From Numida meleagris (Eukaryota; Chordata; Aves; Galliformes; Numididae), in contig NC_034414.1 in NCBI RefSeq assembly GCF_002078875.1, positions 26,756,637-26,820,636 of the forward strand: DNA of 64,000 bases, in the 5' to 3' direction. Shown here one piece after another: positions 13,901-26,342 of the stretch. A program made the position numbers and the translations under genes. The notes beneath the pieces are model-generated. The model was not told where the DNA came from. It saw nothing but the letters and a program-made list of their open reading frames with translations, and made no database searches. Numbering within the stretch: the first letter of the stretch is position 1; every line of letters starts with the position of its first letter.

Positions 13901-15206
13901 CTACATTGCTGTTGGTTAACTTTCATGTCACTGTCGTGTGCTCAGAGTCTCTCTGAACTAAGAATGTGGTAACGTTTTTGTTAATCTCTAGATCTTGCAG
14001 GCAGTTTCAGTGCAAGTTGTTTATTATGTGAAGGTTAATTTAAACTGTTGGTGTCAGGAGTCATATTATAGCCTTGTCTTAAAATCCATTTGGATGCAAG
14101 TACAACATGTGAGGAAAACAAACATACAAAGACTTGCTCTGGCTTTTGATACGTTTGTTTACAGTAATTGTCTGTATTGTAACACAAAGTCTGTGCTGAT
14201 TTTGAGAGATAATAAAGCTTGGATGTTAAATGGAATTAATATGGGGAACAGAAAGCTAACAGAAAAAAACTGAAGACTCCAGTGTCTTAGGACTGGGAAG
14301 GTAGTGCAGCAGGGATGATTCCCTTACTCTTTAAGGCTAAGCCAAAGACTTGGCTTCTATACAAATTTACTACAGATTCAGTTCTTATTGGAAGTTGAAA
14401 TGCTGATGCAAGCTGTTGCAGTGCACTTGGTAGGCAAGGCAGTTTTATTACTTTGAAGCAGTTGTCTCAGATAATGAAAGGGGATTTTATTCTCCCCCTT
14501 TCTCTTCCAGAGGCTGTCATAATGGACTAACTGGTTTAAATGTGGTCTGCAGGCTGGAATTAAGCTCTTGTGATGCTGGGAAGGACAAGAATTTTGACTA
14601 AATTGTTAGGCACTCCTGTTGCTCCTATTTCATGATTAATGTTTTCTTTTCCCAAAAAAAGACAAAAATACCCACTTCACTATCATGGAAGAATTTTATA
14701 AGTATTAATTTGTTATTGCGCATAAAAATCAGAAACTATCTGGTAATGTTTGTCTGCTTAGATGAAAATATTTTCATTTTTAAGTATGCTTAAAATAGTT
14801 GTGTATGACTTCAACCTGTTTTTTTCTCTCTACTGAGACTAAAGGGGCTCTGAATAACCAGTTGGATGTGTACCCCTGGATTTAACGACGTCTCAAGCTG
14901 TCTTGATGATTTTCAGTGGTAGTTTAATTACAGATCACAGTATCAGTGCGTATTAGCAATAATGTGATACTGATTTTAGTGATCGTAATAAAACTGGTAA
15001 CTTCTGTGAAAGGAAATGTCTGATTGTGCTATCAGTAGTTCAAACAGTAGTGCCACTGTGGCTTTTGTAGTAATAGCAGTTAAATTCCTGTCCTCGACAT
15101 CCATAAACACAAACATTAGTATCCTTACCAGGAAAGGGCCGTAAATGGCTAGAAATAGGGAGGGGATGCATCTGTTCATAACAGCCAGTCTGAAAACCTT
15201 GATGTG

Positions 15207-15256
15207 AAGGGTTTTTTAATATTTAAAAAAAACGAATCAACAATCAAAAAACCCTT
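15207..15256. repeat. Inverted repeat, 11-bp arms
   Basis: AAGGGTTTTTT at 15207-15217 is matched by its reverse complement at 15246-15256 across a 28-nt A-rich loop. It is low-complexity and probably incidental. Confidence 0.6.
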
Positions 15257-17115
15257 AAATGCAGTCTTTCTATCCCTTAGTGCTTTCTGGCCAACACCCT
15301 ACTCCTAGATTGCCCCATTAGCATTTTTAGCCCATATTGGGCCTAACTTGATCTTTTCTATGTTTGTTTTCTTTTCTCAGCCCATAGGTTCACATCTTCT
15401 CCCGTATCCATGGAGTCAAGGTTATAGCTCCAAGAGAAGAATTTTGCAAGAGGAGTTTTAAGAGAAATATTACTGGTGGACCTGAGGAAAAAAACGTAAG
15501 TCATCAAGTCAACATATTCTTGCTACTTCATGAAAGATGCATTCTGGTAACTTTGATTCTGTGGTACTTGAGGTTAAGGAATTTGTTTTGTCACAAATTA
15601 TATAAACTGGATTTTTTGAAGATAAATCCTTTCGAAATCTACCATCTTTCCTCACTTCTGTTGTTACATCTGATTTTCCAAAATCACTGTGTAAGCAAGC
15701 CATCGAAGCTGTGCTTGGATCTTCTTACAGTTCTCACAGTAGGCAGATGTGAGAAACATGAGGCATGAAATGAAGTTTTATGTGCTGTGTAATCATAAGG
15801 AATACAAATTGTGTATGGACAAAATGGTACTGAAAAGCTGGTATTGTGTTGAAGAATCCTGATTAGACACTTGGAATAGGGACTACGGTGACAGATTTCT
15901 CAGGCAGCTTGTGAGTTCTTGGCAAAGGAGCATATGCGTTGTATTAGAATCTAGAGAGGATGCAGAATATTTTTAAACATATTTAACTGGTTGTGACTTC
16001 ACTGGTTCTGTCATTAATACCAGGAGAAGAACTCAGAAAACACTGCATCCTGTGTGCTTAAAAGAACATGGATTCTAGTTCATATCTGATTTAATTAAGC
16101 TAGCTTCTGATTTGATTACATCTGTGTAAAGCAAACAGATTTGGGAAATAATGCTATTAGTTCCAGACGATGTTTTGCAAAGAGCTATTATGAGAAAACA
16201 GTTATGAAACAACTCAGACTTGCACTGGACAGGTGTACAAATGTTGACAGGAATTCCTAACATACTAAATACGAACTGTATTTCTGGTGAAGAAAGATTT
16301 GTTCTTAGGAGCCTTATTAAAGGGTGATCAAAAGTTCTGACTGCCAGACACAGTGACCGTATCGTTTCTGTGGGGTCATTTTTGTTATCAAAAGCCACCA
16401 TTTTCCACAAACGCTTGACAAAGACCTTCAGAATTTCACTTTGAGTTTTAAATTAATATTAAAAACGCCTTTGGTAACAGTTAATCTTCTTGTTGCATTG
16501 GCTGCAGACAAAAGCATGGCTGATTTAGTGTGAAGAAACTGAAGAAAATGTAGAGATGAAAGGATCTTAGTTACATTTACTCAACTGCTGGAGGATGGGA
16601 GCAAGTAAAGTGACTTGAATTGCCATGCAAGAGCTGCCAAGCGGTGATGGGTTTGAGTGCTTGTGCCTGCTGCAGTGACAGGATAAAATGGCGTCTTCTG
16701 TCATCTTGTGAACTTACTTAAAGCTCAGTTTTTCCTCATACGTACTTCATGGTAGTTTAAGCAAACTTCGATTTTTCTAATTGAGACTGACTAGTGCACC
16801 CGTGGCTTGTTGCCATACTAATTCAGATTTGGTGAGCTATCTGTAATACACAAATTCCTGTGCTGTTTTTTTTTAGATGTGTTCAGCTGTGGAAACTTCT
16901 GCTTCTATAGGCTTGGGAAAGACAAGTTCTTAACGCATGCAGTGAGCCTGCTCCTGTTGGTCTCACTGTGGCCAAATAGCAACAACTCTGGTATGATGCT
17001 GTGAAAGAAGTAGCACAGGAGTGTGGCTAGCTGAGTTTGTGGTGTACGGAGATGGGCTCTTGAGCTGGGCTGGCTCGGAACAAGGGCTGTGCAGCTCAGT
17101 GTTCCAGTATTCTTT

Positions 17116-17159
17116 GAGCTGATGCCATCAACAGCTGATGCTGATGATGGCATCAGCTC
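17116..17159. repeat. Perfect inverted repeat, 15-bp arms and 14-nt loop
   Basis: GAGCTGATGCCATCA at 17116-17130 is repeated exactly as its reverse complement at 17145-17159. The arms are of mixed composition and pairing stops abruptly on both sides. Fifteen pairs is shorter than a usual microRNA precursor stem. The loop also contains GCTGATG, so a short direct duplication accompanies the inverted one. Confidence 0.8.
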
Positions 17160-20100
17160 CCAGGGAGGGTTAAGGGTAAGGCAGATGTGAAATAAGCCTT
17201 CCCAGCGTGTTGGATTGGACTGGGCGCTTTCCTGAATGGGCATTTCTGTTGTCATTGCTAATAGCCTTTGGAATTTCTGATCAAACAATTATTCTTTTAA
17301 AATCTGTTACGTTGTTTGTTTGCAAAACATCTCAGGGTAGGGAATAGTGCAAGTTAATTGCATATCATGTAAGAAGTACTCTTATTTTGAAACCTGGGCT
17401 GCTGTAGAATTCAGTTGTTTGTCCCCAGTTTTTAGAAAGTAAGAACTGCAAAAGTCATTGTTAGCTCTGAAAAGCAGCTTGCTAGTGGGAAGAGCTATGG
17501 AAAGGGTAGTGTCAGAAAACAAATGGGAAAGACCTTTGTACCTAACCTCTCCTTGTCCGGAAGAAGTTATGTAGTTTTAATTCTTGTTACCCTTTTGAAC
17601 CTTTTGGTGTTATTTCAGGAAGGATGGAGTGACTACAAGATCTATGCAGCATTAAAGATGAGTGCGGCCTGTTTTTTTTTGTGGTGGCACCCTTCTGGTT
17701 TTGTTCTATTCCTGTTATAATAACTTGTAACTGTCAAGTAAGCGAACGGTATTACATTATCTATTTTTAGAGGACTAAACGTGTGACTCGTGATCTTTTG
17801 TAAACAATAGTTATTGCTGAATTCGTATTCACTGTTACTTACAGTTGTGTCATTCTCTTTTTTCCATGTGCTTTACTCTGCTGTTTTTATCACAGTAGTT
17901 CCTTCTTATGAGATGCTCTTGTCATCTCTACAGTCAGTTTAAATTAATCTACTCCAGAACATTTTGCATCAACCAAAAAGTCACTTAATTATTTTATTCG
18001 TATATGCTCTCAAAAGCAAATAAAAATCACTGTTTCCAGCAGAGATCCCTGTGTAGCTTCCTGTTCTGCATCCCAGCATGCTGCTATTCTTGTAGATTTA
18101 CCTGGCTTGATTTACCAACCTTTCTATACCTGCCATTCTTGCTGACAGATTTGTCAACACTGTGATCCATTCCCACTGTTGTCTTGTAAAGCCAATAAAA
18201 ATGTATAGCTTATTGTTCTGAGTACGCTCAGAATGTGGGCTGTGCGGACGGATGGACTGGACTTCAGGCGGCGCAGAGCATTATTGCTAGACCACTTCTC
18301 CAAAATGCTGTGGCTTTCACCTTCGTGGTGAGCACATCCATTCTATAGAAAACGTTGCGTAAAGCCTCAGTACGGGTGTGCCTTTTTTTTTTTTTACCTC
18401 AGTGAAATAGATCCTCCAAGTAATCTGGTTTAGCATTGGTTTCTGAAATGTACCCTGGATCTGTGGTTCGTTTTATTTTTTTGCAATTTCTGCTGTCACC
18501 TTACATCCGGAACCAAAAGAATTTGTGCTTTCATGTGTTGCTGCCCTAACAGTAAGTAGGTAATGATCAGGTCAGTAGTGCAGAAGTATCATTTATTATT
18601 TGACCTTTTCTACTTAAAAGTAGGAGATGTTTGCCATACTGGTTAAAACTCTGTCTATTCAAACATTGATTGCATGGTTGTGAAATACTCTCTGGTACTA
18701 CTGAAGTAACTCCAGTGTAAAACCTTAGATTTGTGACCTATTTACCAACAAAGTAGGCTTATTTTGCTTGTGAGCGATACTTTCTTTGAGTTGTGAAAAT
18801 GCATTTATATTTGTTGGTGCTGACACTTAATTTCAGACTTTGGATCCTGGACTTGCATCATTAAATGAAATCTTGTCCCATTGTTTCAGACCTTTCTGTT
18901 CTTAAAAACAAAAAACTCTAGAAACAAACCAAACAACAACAAAAAGAAAAATATTTTTCTAAATTTTCTAAGTTTGACATGTATTTGCAAAGATGGTTTT
19001 TAAACCTGGAATGTTCTTTTTTCAAAACTGTTTTGAAATCCAAGAATTAGCTGCCCTAAATGTAAATGATTCACTTGGAAGAGGAATGGCTCGGTTAGTT
19101 AGCATTCGTCACATGCATCCAGATGAGCTGCAGAGCAGAATTGCCTGAACTGCTTTCCACAAGGCACAGCTAGTGTTTTAGAAAACTTGTGCTTATTTTC
19201 ACTTGTTTTAGGTGGTATAATTCAACTAGCTTTGTGTCATGTAGAATGCTAAGGAGGTGTGCTTTTTGCTGTAGGTTGACAGTCAGTTGCAGTGCGATCA
19301 CCTGTAACAAAAGGATTGCTGCCTTGTACCTCTGCACCAAAACCTAGAAGCCTATTGTCTGCGGCTGTAGTCAGAGCTTGCATTGGCAGTGGAGTCTGAA
19401 TTGGGACACTTGGTTTACAATAGTCACTACTGGAGAAAATGAGGATTGTTTTTCTTGTATTTGTTGAATTTCTGCACAAGGAGGAGCAAGTGGCTTGTTT
19501 GGCTGACAGAAAGAACATGACGTCTTGGGAATAACTTCAGTCTTACAATGATCAAACTTGTATTTCTCTGTCAGTTTAAGAGTCTGGAAAAGGGGGGTTG
19601 CTGTGCTGGTACTTCTGTTGCATACTGTTGCGGAGCACTGAGCACTGTGTTTTGTTGCTGCTGCGTGTGGATAGCTGTTTGAACAGGCTGGTGTATCATA
19701 TTCTGAGCTTTAGGTCAGGATGTGTGGTAGCTGGATGTTTTAGCCCCCAGTTGTTAATAGTGCGTTGGAGTACAATCCATGATTTCATTTCCTGGTATTT
19801 CATAAGCTGTGTGCAGTTTTTAACTCTGCTTTTTGCCAGAGTTTTTTGTTGTTTTAATGTTCTTTTCTCTTTTTTTCCCACCCTCAGCTGTGATGCAAAA
19901 AAAAAAAGAGTGCTTGGAAGCAGCTGTAGAGTGCTCATATGATCAGTTACCTTTGCTCAGGTGTGAGAGAGCACAGCCTGATAGCTACAGACATCTTTAC
20001 TGACTACAGCTGTTTCTGAAGTGATCAGACTGACTGTCTTAAAGGTGCCAACTTCTGCACCTCAATGACAGATGTCAGCTTTCCGCAGATAGCCAGTACC

Positions 20101-21544
20101 TCGACTCATATGATGTCAGAACATCAGTTTCTAAGAATGCTATCAGATAAATGGATGTTGTCATTAGAGCCCTGATCCCTTTGGACTTGTATAAGTAGCT
20201 GAAGGCTGCAGTTTCTGCTGTATTTTCAAACGTGGTCCAAACATTACTTTCACAGCTGGAAGGTGTGTCACCAGAAACAATCCTAAATTTCCCAGACTGT
20301 GACGTGCAATATTCTCCAGCTGATGTGCTTATTTTAGTGATTTTTTTAATTACCAAACACTTTATTTCTCTGCAACAAGGAAAGTATCTTAAACTCAAGC
20401 ACTAATTAATAGCAGTAATGAAATGTATTTATGATGAGCTCATACTTCATCTTTGTGTATTTTGGTGCCTTCGAATGCTTACTTGTATTACATTATTTGA
20501 TCTTAATTGGGTAATGAAAGGGTAAATGGTTTGGAAAGCCATGTGGTGAACAATGTGGTTTAGTCATATTGGATTGCGTAAACTGGACTGTTAACATTTT
20601 ACTGAGAATGCTCATATGGTTACATGCCTTCATTTGCTTTAGTGTGACAGTGCTGGATTTAATTAGATTTTATGGGATCTAAACTTACAAAAAGGCTCGG
20701 CGTTCTGTATTCAAAGCCTGACATGTGGAATGACCTTTTCTTCCTTAGAAGATAAAGGTACTCTGTGTTCTCGTGCTGGTGAATAATTGCAGTGAAGCTG
20801 TTGCAGCAAGATTTGGCTAACCTTTATGGTAGGGTTTGAAGAGATAGGGCATTACACGTTATTGTGCGGTGTAAGTGGGAGAGGAGAGGAGAACATTTGT
20901 TTAGCAGCAATGCTTAATAAGGATTTTTCAGAGAAATAAAACTTCACTCTTGCAGCTTTATAATAGTCTTGAACACTCTATTTACCTTGGCTGCAGTACG
21001 TGTACTTGTCTACCTTGCTTCTTATAAGTGAAATATTCTCATGCAATCATCTGAACTGTGCATTAGAAAGCAGAATTGATCTTAACGTTTTGAATCATTG
21101 TATTTGTGCTTCTCCTCCAGACAGATATGCCTGCCAAAACTAAGTCTTGTCACAAGACTTGAAATAAGCGTGTTTCCTTATGGATGTCATCGCATCCCAG
21201 TTACAACCAAGGTTTCCAATAAGGCTAAAGTATCAACAACTTACTGAACTTTGCAAGAAGCAGCAATGCACAACATTATTCTGAAATGCGAAAGTCAGGG
21301 CTATTTGTACTTACTGGTATAGGTGGGATTCTACGAATTTCATAATAAAATTCAAGTTTTCATAATGCTAAAAGGTAGGTGTTGGATGTGAGTCTTAGGA
21401 CAGGTGTGACCAGGATGCACTCACACAAAAGCTCAAAGCCACAGAATTTTCTGAGGATCCAAATCTTCACAGCCATGTGGAGGAGTGTTTCGCATGTGTA
21501 GCTCTAGGAACTGAGTTAAGCAAGCGTATTTTCTTTTATGATAT

Positions 21545-21568
21545 CAAGATAACTTAAATGTTATCTTG
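21545..21568. repeat. Inverted repeat carrying two GATA cores
   Basis: CAAGATAAC at 21545-21553 is mirrored by GTTATCTTG at 21560-21568 across 6 nt. Each arm contains an AGATAA GATA-factor core, in opposite orientations. A functional role is speculative. Confidence 0.5.
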
Positions 21569-23999
21569 GGTCTGAAATATCAAGTAAATTTGGGAGATTC
21601 TTTTTCACAATCCTTTGATGTAATGACAAAAATGTTTTAAAGACAGTAATCCTGTTGTTTTGGGTTTGGAGCTCTGTTTGATTTGGACCTTTGTATTTGC
21701 AACAGAGGGTGCGTTTCTCTGGGAAGAAGCCCATAGGGGCTGATAGTTTTGTGGCTGAGGGAAGTGAGGGAGGCATTCTTCTGAATAGTCTGATTGTAAC
21801 ATGTTTATTAAATTCATTTTATGTGGAAGCTATATGAGTTATCTTTAACATTAGGGTGATATCTAAACACATTGCTCTTAAGTCCAGATTTTTCTGCTAT
21901 TTGGAATGTGTACTTCCAGGAGTTCTGTAAATGTGTGGATTCAGTCTGCTTGTCATGCTTTGTGCTTGCAGGAGGACCTGAACTACAAAGCAGGAGGACT
22001 GCAGGGCTGGTGCTATCTCCCCAGCCTTGGCTACTCCATTTCTTGCAGACTGTCAGGAGTGCTTTGCCCTTATTTGACCCATGACTTTTTTTATTTGATT
22101 AATTAAATAGGAAACAGTACTTGGTTCTCAGAGAGCACAGCAATCAATCTCAAACCACCTGGTTTCAAAAAACACCTGACTGAACTGAGGAATTGCTTAA
22201 AATCAGTTTTTATCTCTTTCCACCACAAACAAAAGTCACAATCTAACAACCGCAGATTAAATAACCTTTATTAAAGCTGGAGCTAAGAAGAACATTAAAT
22301 GGATTTGTATTGGTTTTGTTGTCCTCTTTGTTGAAACTGCAACTGGTTGCTTCAAGTGTGAAAATCTGTACTAGCTAGTACTGCTAGCCTAAAATCCAAC
22401 CATTTAATTTTGTGAATGCAGCTCAGGTACCAGTACTAAATAGTTGTTTTGCCTCCAGATGCTGTAGTTTAAATCAACTTGTAGCAGCAACTGCTCTGAA
22501 AGGAACATCTATACAGAATGTAAATGAAGTGCTTATCTGAAGGCATGGCTACATGAGTTAACTTGTGCAAGGCAAGCCAAGCTCCAGATTTGATCATCAG
22601 CAACTCGCATGTGATCCAGCTTCAGTTACTGTACAAGCTTACCTATCTTGCTCTTAAGGGTAAATTGTTGGTTTGCATTTCTTGGAGGATAAAAGTAAAC
22701 ACATTGGTAAAGCAGAGTAGCTGATAAGGCATGAATAAACATGTATGTCTGTCGTGCAGTAATTTGTCCTGCAGCCATTACCTGGTGATGCACAAGGCCA
22801 TGAAGCCAAGAATATTTCATCCAGCATGCACTTTTCTCAGTGTTTCCGTCTCTGTGCTCCCTCTTAGTTGTCAGTGAACTGAGCTGGGTTGGAATAAGAC
22901 CTTTAGAGGTGGTGGAGAGTATAACAGTACTAAAGCTCTCCTGATGTTGTGATTACTACAGAAAAAGAGCTTTGTAGCTGTTTTTTCAGAGTGTTAAGTA
23001 TATATCATTTTGAATTACAGGTAAATGTCAACAAATGTAAAACTTAGGGTGTGAATAATTTGATTTTTTTTTCCATGCCTGTGGAGATGCTTGTATGATG
23101 CTTTGGGAACTAGTCTAATGTTTAGTCTCACATTGTAATCTCTTAAATAGCTAAAGTGGTGGAAGTTGTTTTTGTAAGGGATGTGCCCATTCAAGTGCTG
23201 GGCAGCCTACAGTGAGCCCCCTCGTGAAGACAGCCTTCAGACCCAAAGTGGGTCTGTGTCTTCATCTCTCCAGAACTTCACTGCCTTCAATCTTGATTTG
23301 TTAGACTCCCATAAGACTCTGCTTTTTTATTTTAATTAGATTTTGAGTTCCTCATCTTGCTTGTTGGCCAGGTTTGTCTTCAGTTACTATTTATCCATTG
23401 TCCTTTCTCTTCACCCAACCTGGATTTTGGGTTGTACAAGCGGAAAGGAAATAGATTTTTTTTTAAAGTTGTTTTTGTTTATTTTGTGCATTTTAGAAGT
23501 ATTTTTAATAATATGGCAAAAATGAATTTCTGTACACAAAAACTCTGTCACTGATTTTTCCAGCCTTTATAATCCAAAGACTGAGTACAAAACTTGGTAA
23601 TGTCAGTAGTGCTGTCTCTTTTGGTAGAAGATACCCTGCTAGCCTATTGCAGGCTCTGTTGGCATCTGTCGTACCCGCAGAAATACACGCTGTATTTCTC
23701 TGAAAATACAAAGTGCACTGCAGAGAACTGAAGCAGACAATGCTGGTCTGGGTGTTTTCTGCAAATGCTGGGCAATGACTTTGAGCTCCAGATAGATTTA
23801 GTAAGGATTTCAGCTTTTAAATGCAGCAGTGCATGTGCTTCTCTCCTGAATCCTCAAATGTGCATCCTGTGTGAAATGTGTGACTTAATGCTTTTGCATC
23901 AAGTGACGGGTCCAGTTGTACTAGGATGACGTCCGTGCTGCCAACAAGAGAGTTGTTCTGGGGGCAAATTATTTCACAACCCACTCACAACATTCTGAC

Positions 24000-24320
24000 G
24001 TCTCAGGAAATAGGAGTGTGGCGGCTGGAGAAAGCTCGCTGGTCACCTGACCAGAAGTTAATCTTGCCGTTTGTCAGCACTTCTATTAAATAGGAAAGCT
24101 ATTTTTAAAGCGCTTGTTGCCAGCGTGACTGCAAAATTAGAACAAGGAGGAAAATGGGCTTGGTTTTTAGTAAAAAGGAAGTACTTCGGGCAAAATGCCA
24201 CTTCAGCTTATCATAGGAAGTATATATAGTTCAGGAACTCTTATTCTCAGGCTTCTCTATGGAGCGAGGTTCCTGATCAGAGTAACTGGCTGATAGTGTC
24301 CTGGTCTCATGGGCAAATGC
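24000..24320. promoter_or_regulatory. Candidate intronic enhancer or alternative promoter
   Basis: Several motifs cluster here: a CACCTG E-box at 24044-24049 inside the inverted repeat GGTCA-CC-TGACC (24041-24052), a MEF2-type CTATTTTTAA at 24099-24108, and a TATA-like TATATATAG at 24221-24229. Each motif alone is common by chance, so this is a weak call based on clustering only. I see no CpG island or downstream exon. Confidence 0.2.
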
Positions 24321-26198
24321 TGTGCTGTGTGAGAGAAGCAGCTCTGAGCACATGTCGCTGCTGCAAAGGTTCAAGTTTGCTTTGCCTGTTTACTAATGTA
24401 GAAATATGTGGTGAATTATTCCATGTGCTAAACAATCTCCCACAATGCTACAGGTCCAGGTAGCATTGCATTGATCACTAAACTCTTGAACATAAGCAGC
24501 ACGCTTACTCGCGACTTCAGATATTAACTTTGCCACACTTAAATGTCCTGATTTTAATGATACTGTGCTGTTCTTTACCTGTGCTCCTATCTGTTTGTTA
24601 CTTGAAATAGTTAAGTGCTTAAGGAGATGTGAAAACAACTGACTGTTTTTAATGGAGCTGGTCAGCAGGCATTGGTTTTCTATAATAGCTTTCATTTCTG
24701 GCTTCTGTTCAGTTTTGCTGTTGTTACATCTTGAATTTAAGCTTCTTAAATGTCAGTTACTGTGAACAAGAATGCAGATTTTTCTCACCTGCATCAAGCA
24801 GTTGTAACTGGAAAGTGACTCGGTTCTTTTTAGGGCTTGAAATAGCGTTCAAAGTGATTTTAAAGCTGCTTTCGTTCCAAGTCTACCCATTGTCACCCAT
24901 GAACATCTGTATTCTGCAGATTAGTTAATGTAATGGGAAATAAGCATATATAATCAAATTAGCTTTTGCTGCCTTGCATTCTGCAGCATCTTCGTTGTAC
25001 CAAAATGAGATGTGGTGTTTGTAAGAAAGTGTTTTTTCTCCAGGAAAGAAGAGTAATAGCTCAAAAAGCCTCTTGGCATGTTTTCTCTATTTTCCACATT
25101 GTATGCCATATCATTTTACTTCTGTAGCTGGACATTAAGTCTTTTTATTAGTTATTATTTATTAGCTACTACTCTGATAGCTTCTTTGCTAATTGTAGTT
25201 TGAGTGTAGTAAGAGTGAGCATGTCTGTAAAATTTAGTATACAAAAACTGACATAGAAGCGAATAGTGTATAAAAAAGCATCTTGAGCAAAGGCTTTGGG
25301 AGTGTAATTATAGAACTGCCTTCCTCCTTTTGAAGTGATAATTGTTTTGAGATTTTTCAGTGCTTTTCTCAAATGTCTCTCTCATTTTAATAAGAACTTC
25401 CACCTGTAGAATAAGTTGGGCCTGGAACATGCCCCTCAAAACCTGGGCTTTAATCTACTACTCCCTACTTGTTGTTGCTACAGATTTGGGTCATCATTCC
25501 TTGAGTTTTTGGTTTCCTTTACGCGTATACACTGACACATGGTGCTTGTAGAGAAAACAGAAGTATTGATGCTCCCAGCTCTGTACCTTGATTGCTGAGC
25601 GGTCTGCTGCTGGTAGAAACTGACAATTTGTCTTGTGTGATCCAAGAGCAGTGAATTCCAGTTCTCTTCTGAACAGAAGTGCTTGCTTTTTTACTGCTTA
25701 AAAGCTGGCATCATCTACCTCAATGAGCCTATCATCCATACTTAAAGAGCAGTACAAGCAGTTAATTTTTGGGGACCTTTCAAGGCTACGAATCTTTGTC
25801 TTGCATGGGTGCCTTAGAAACTTATGCTACCTATTCCCTGCTTGGTTGCTCTAGGTGTATAAATTCAAGGAGGCAGGATTTCAAGCCCATCACTCTTCAG
25901 AGCTTCTCTGTCAGCTATTTTAGGTAATTTTGTGCTCGGAGTAACAGTTATTTCTGGATCTGATGCTTCAGTTGCTGCAGAAAGATGTTAAGTAATGTGG
26001 ATTTGTCTTCTGCTTTGGAGAGAATATTTATCCCCCTTTCTCTGAACCTTCATCCAAAGCATTTCCCTTTCACAGGGATCTCTATTCATATTTGCAGAAA
26101 CTCAAAAGTTTCAAAAGGATGTTAGTGGTGATGTTAGTTAACCTGAAGCAGCTAAATGTGCTTGGTGCCTATTTGCAATAATTCTCTTCTTCTTTTAG

Positions 26199-26342
26199 GA
26201 CATCAACATCTGAGAAATGAATAAATTACGGCAAAGCTTTAGGAGAAAGAAAGATGTCTACGTGCCAGAGGCCAGTAGGCCTCATCAGTGGCAGACTGAT
26301 GAAGAAGGTGTTCGTACTGGCAAGTGCAGCTTCCCCGTTAAG
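26199..26342 (+). CDS. NUMB: NUMB coding exon 1 (start codon, residues 1-42)
   Basis: This exon follows a pyrimidine-rich acceptor (AG at 26197-26198) and ends at AAG|gtaag. It has 18 nt of 5' UTR, then ATG at 26217-26219 with G at -3. An in-frame TGA at 26211-26213 fixes the start. The coding part, 26217-26342, is 42 codons and ends in phase 0. The N-terminus contains a basic cluster (residues 9-12) next to Ser7. In NUMB proteins this is the membrane-binding segment, and Ser7 is an atypical-PKC site whose phosphorylation releases NUMB from the cortex. The PTB domain begins at about residue 33, near the end of this exon. Identification rests on the near-identical match to vertebrate NUMB as I know the family; the paralogue NUMBL is less likely. 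The next coding exon lies 11.3 kb away. Confidence 0.96.

Larger units (their letters stand above)
1..26198 (+). other. NUMB: 5' intronic sequence of NUMB, no coding exon recognised
   Basis: No protein family was recognised in any frame of this stretch; the open frames are short, start at random and overlap on both strands. The first coding exon begins after a good splice acceptor (pyrimidine tract, then AG at 26197-26198) with only 18 nt of leader before the ATG, so at least one non-coding exon must lie upstream, here or outside the window. I could not locate it. Contents seen: a TG/TA microsatellite with an AT-rich hairpin near 1.9 kb, several short perfect inverted repeats, a CpG-richer patch near 3.8-3.97 kb, a GC-richer stretch at 12.3-13.15 kb, and AT-rich, homeobox-motif-rich stretches that could be conserved non-coding elements. 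Calling it intron rather than intergenic is inference from the large 5' introns of vertebrate NUMB. Confidence 0.6.

Noticed and set aside
17116..17159. Hairpin considered as a microRNA precursor
   Set aside because: The stem is only 15 bp and flanks do not pair; a Drosha substrate would normally need about 30 bp. Kept only as an inverted repeat.
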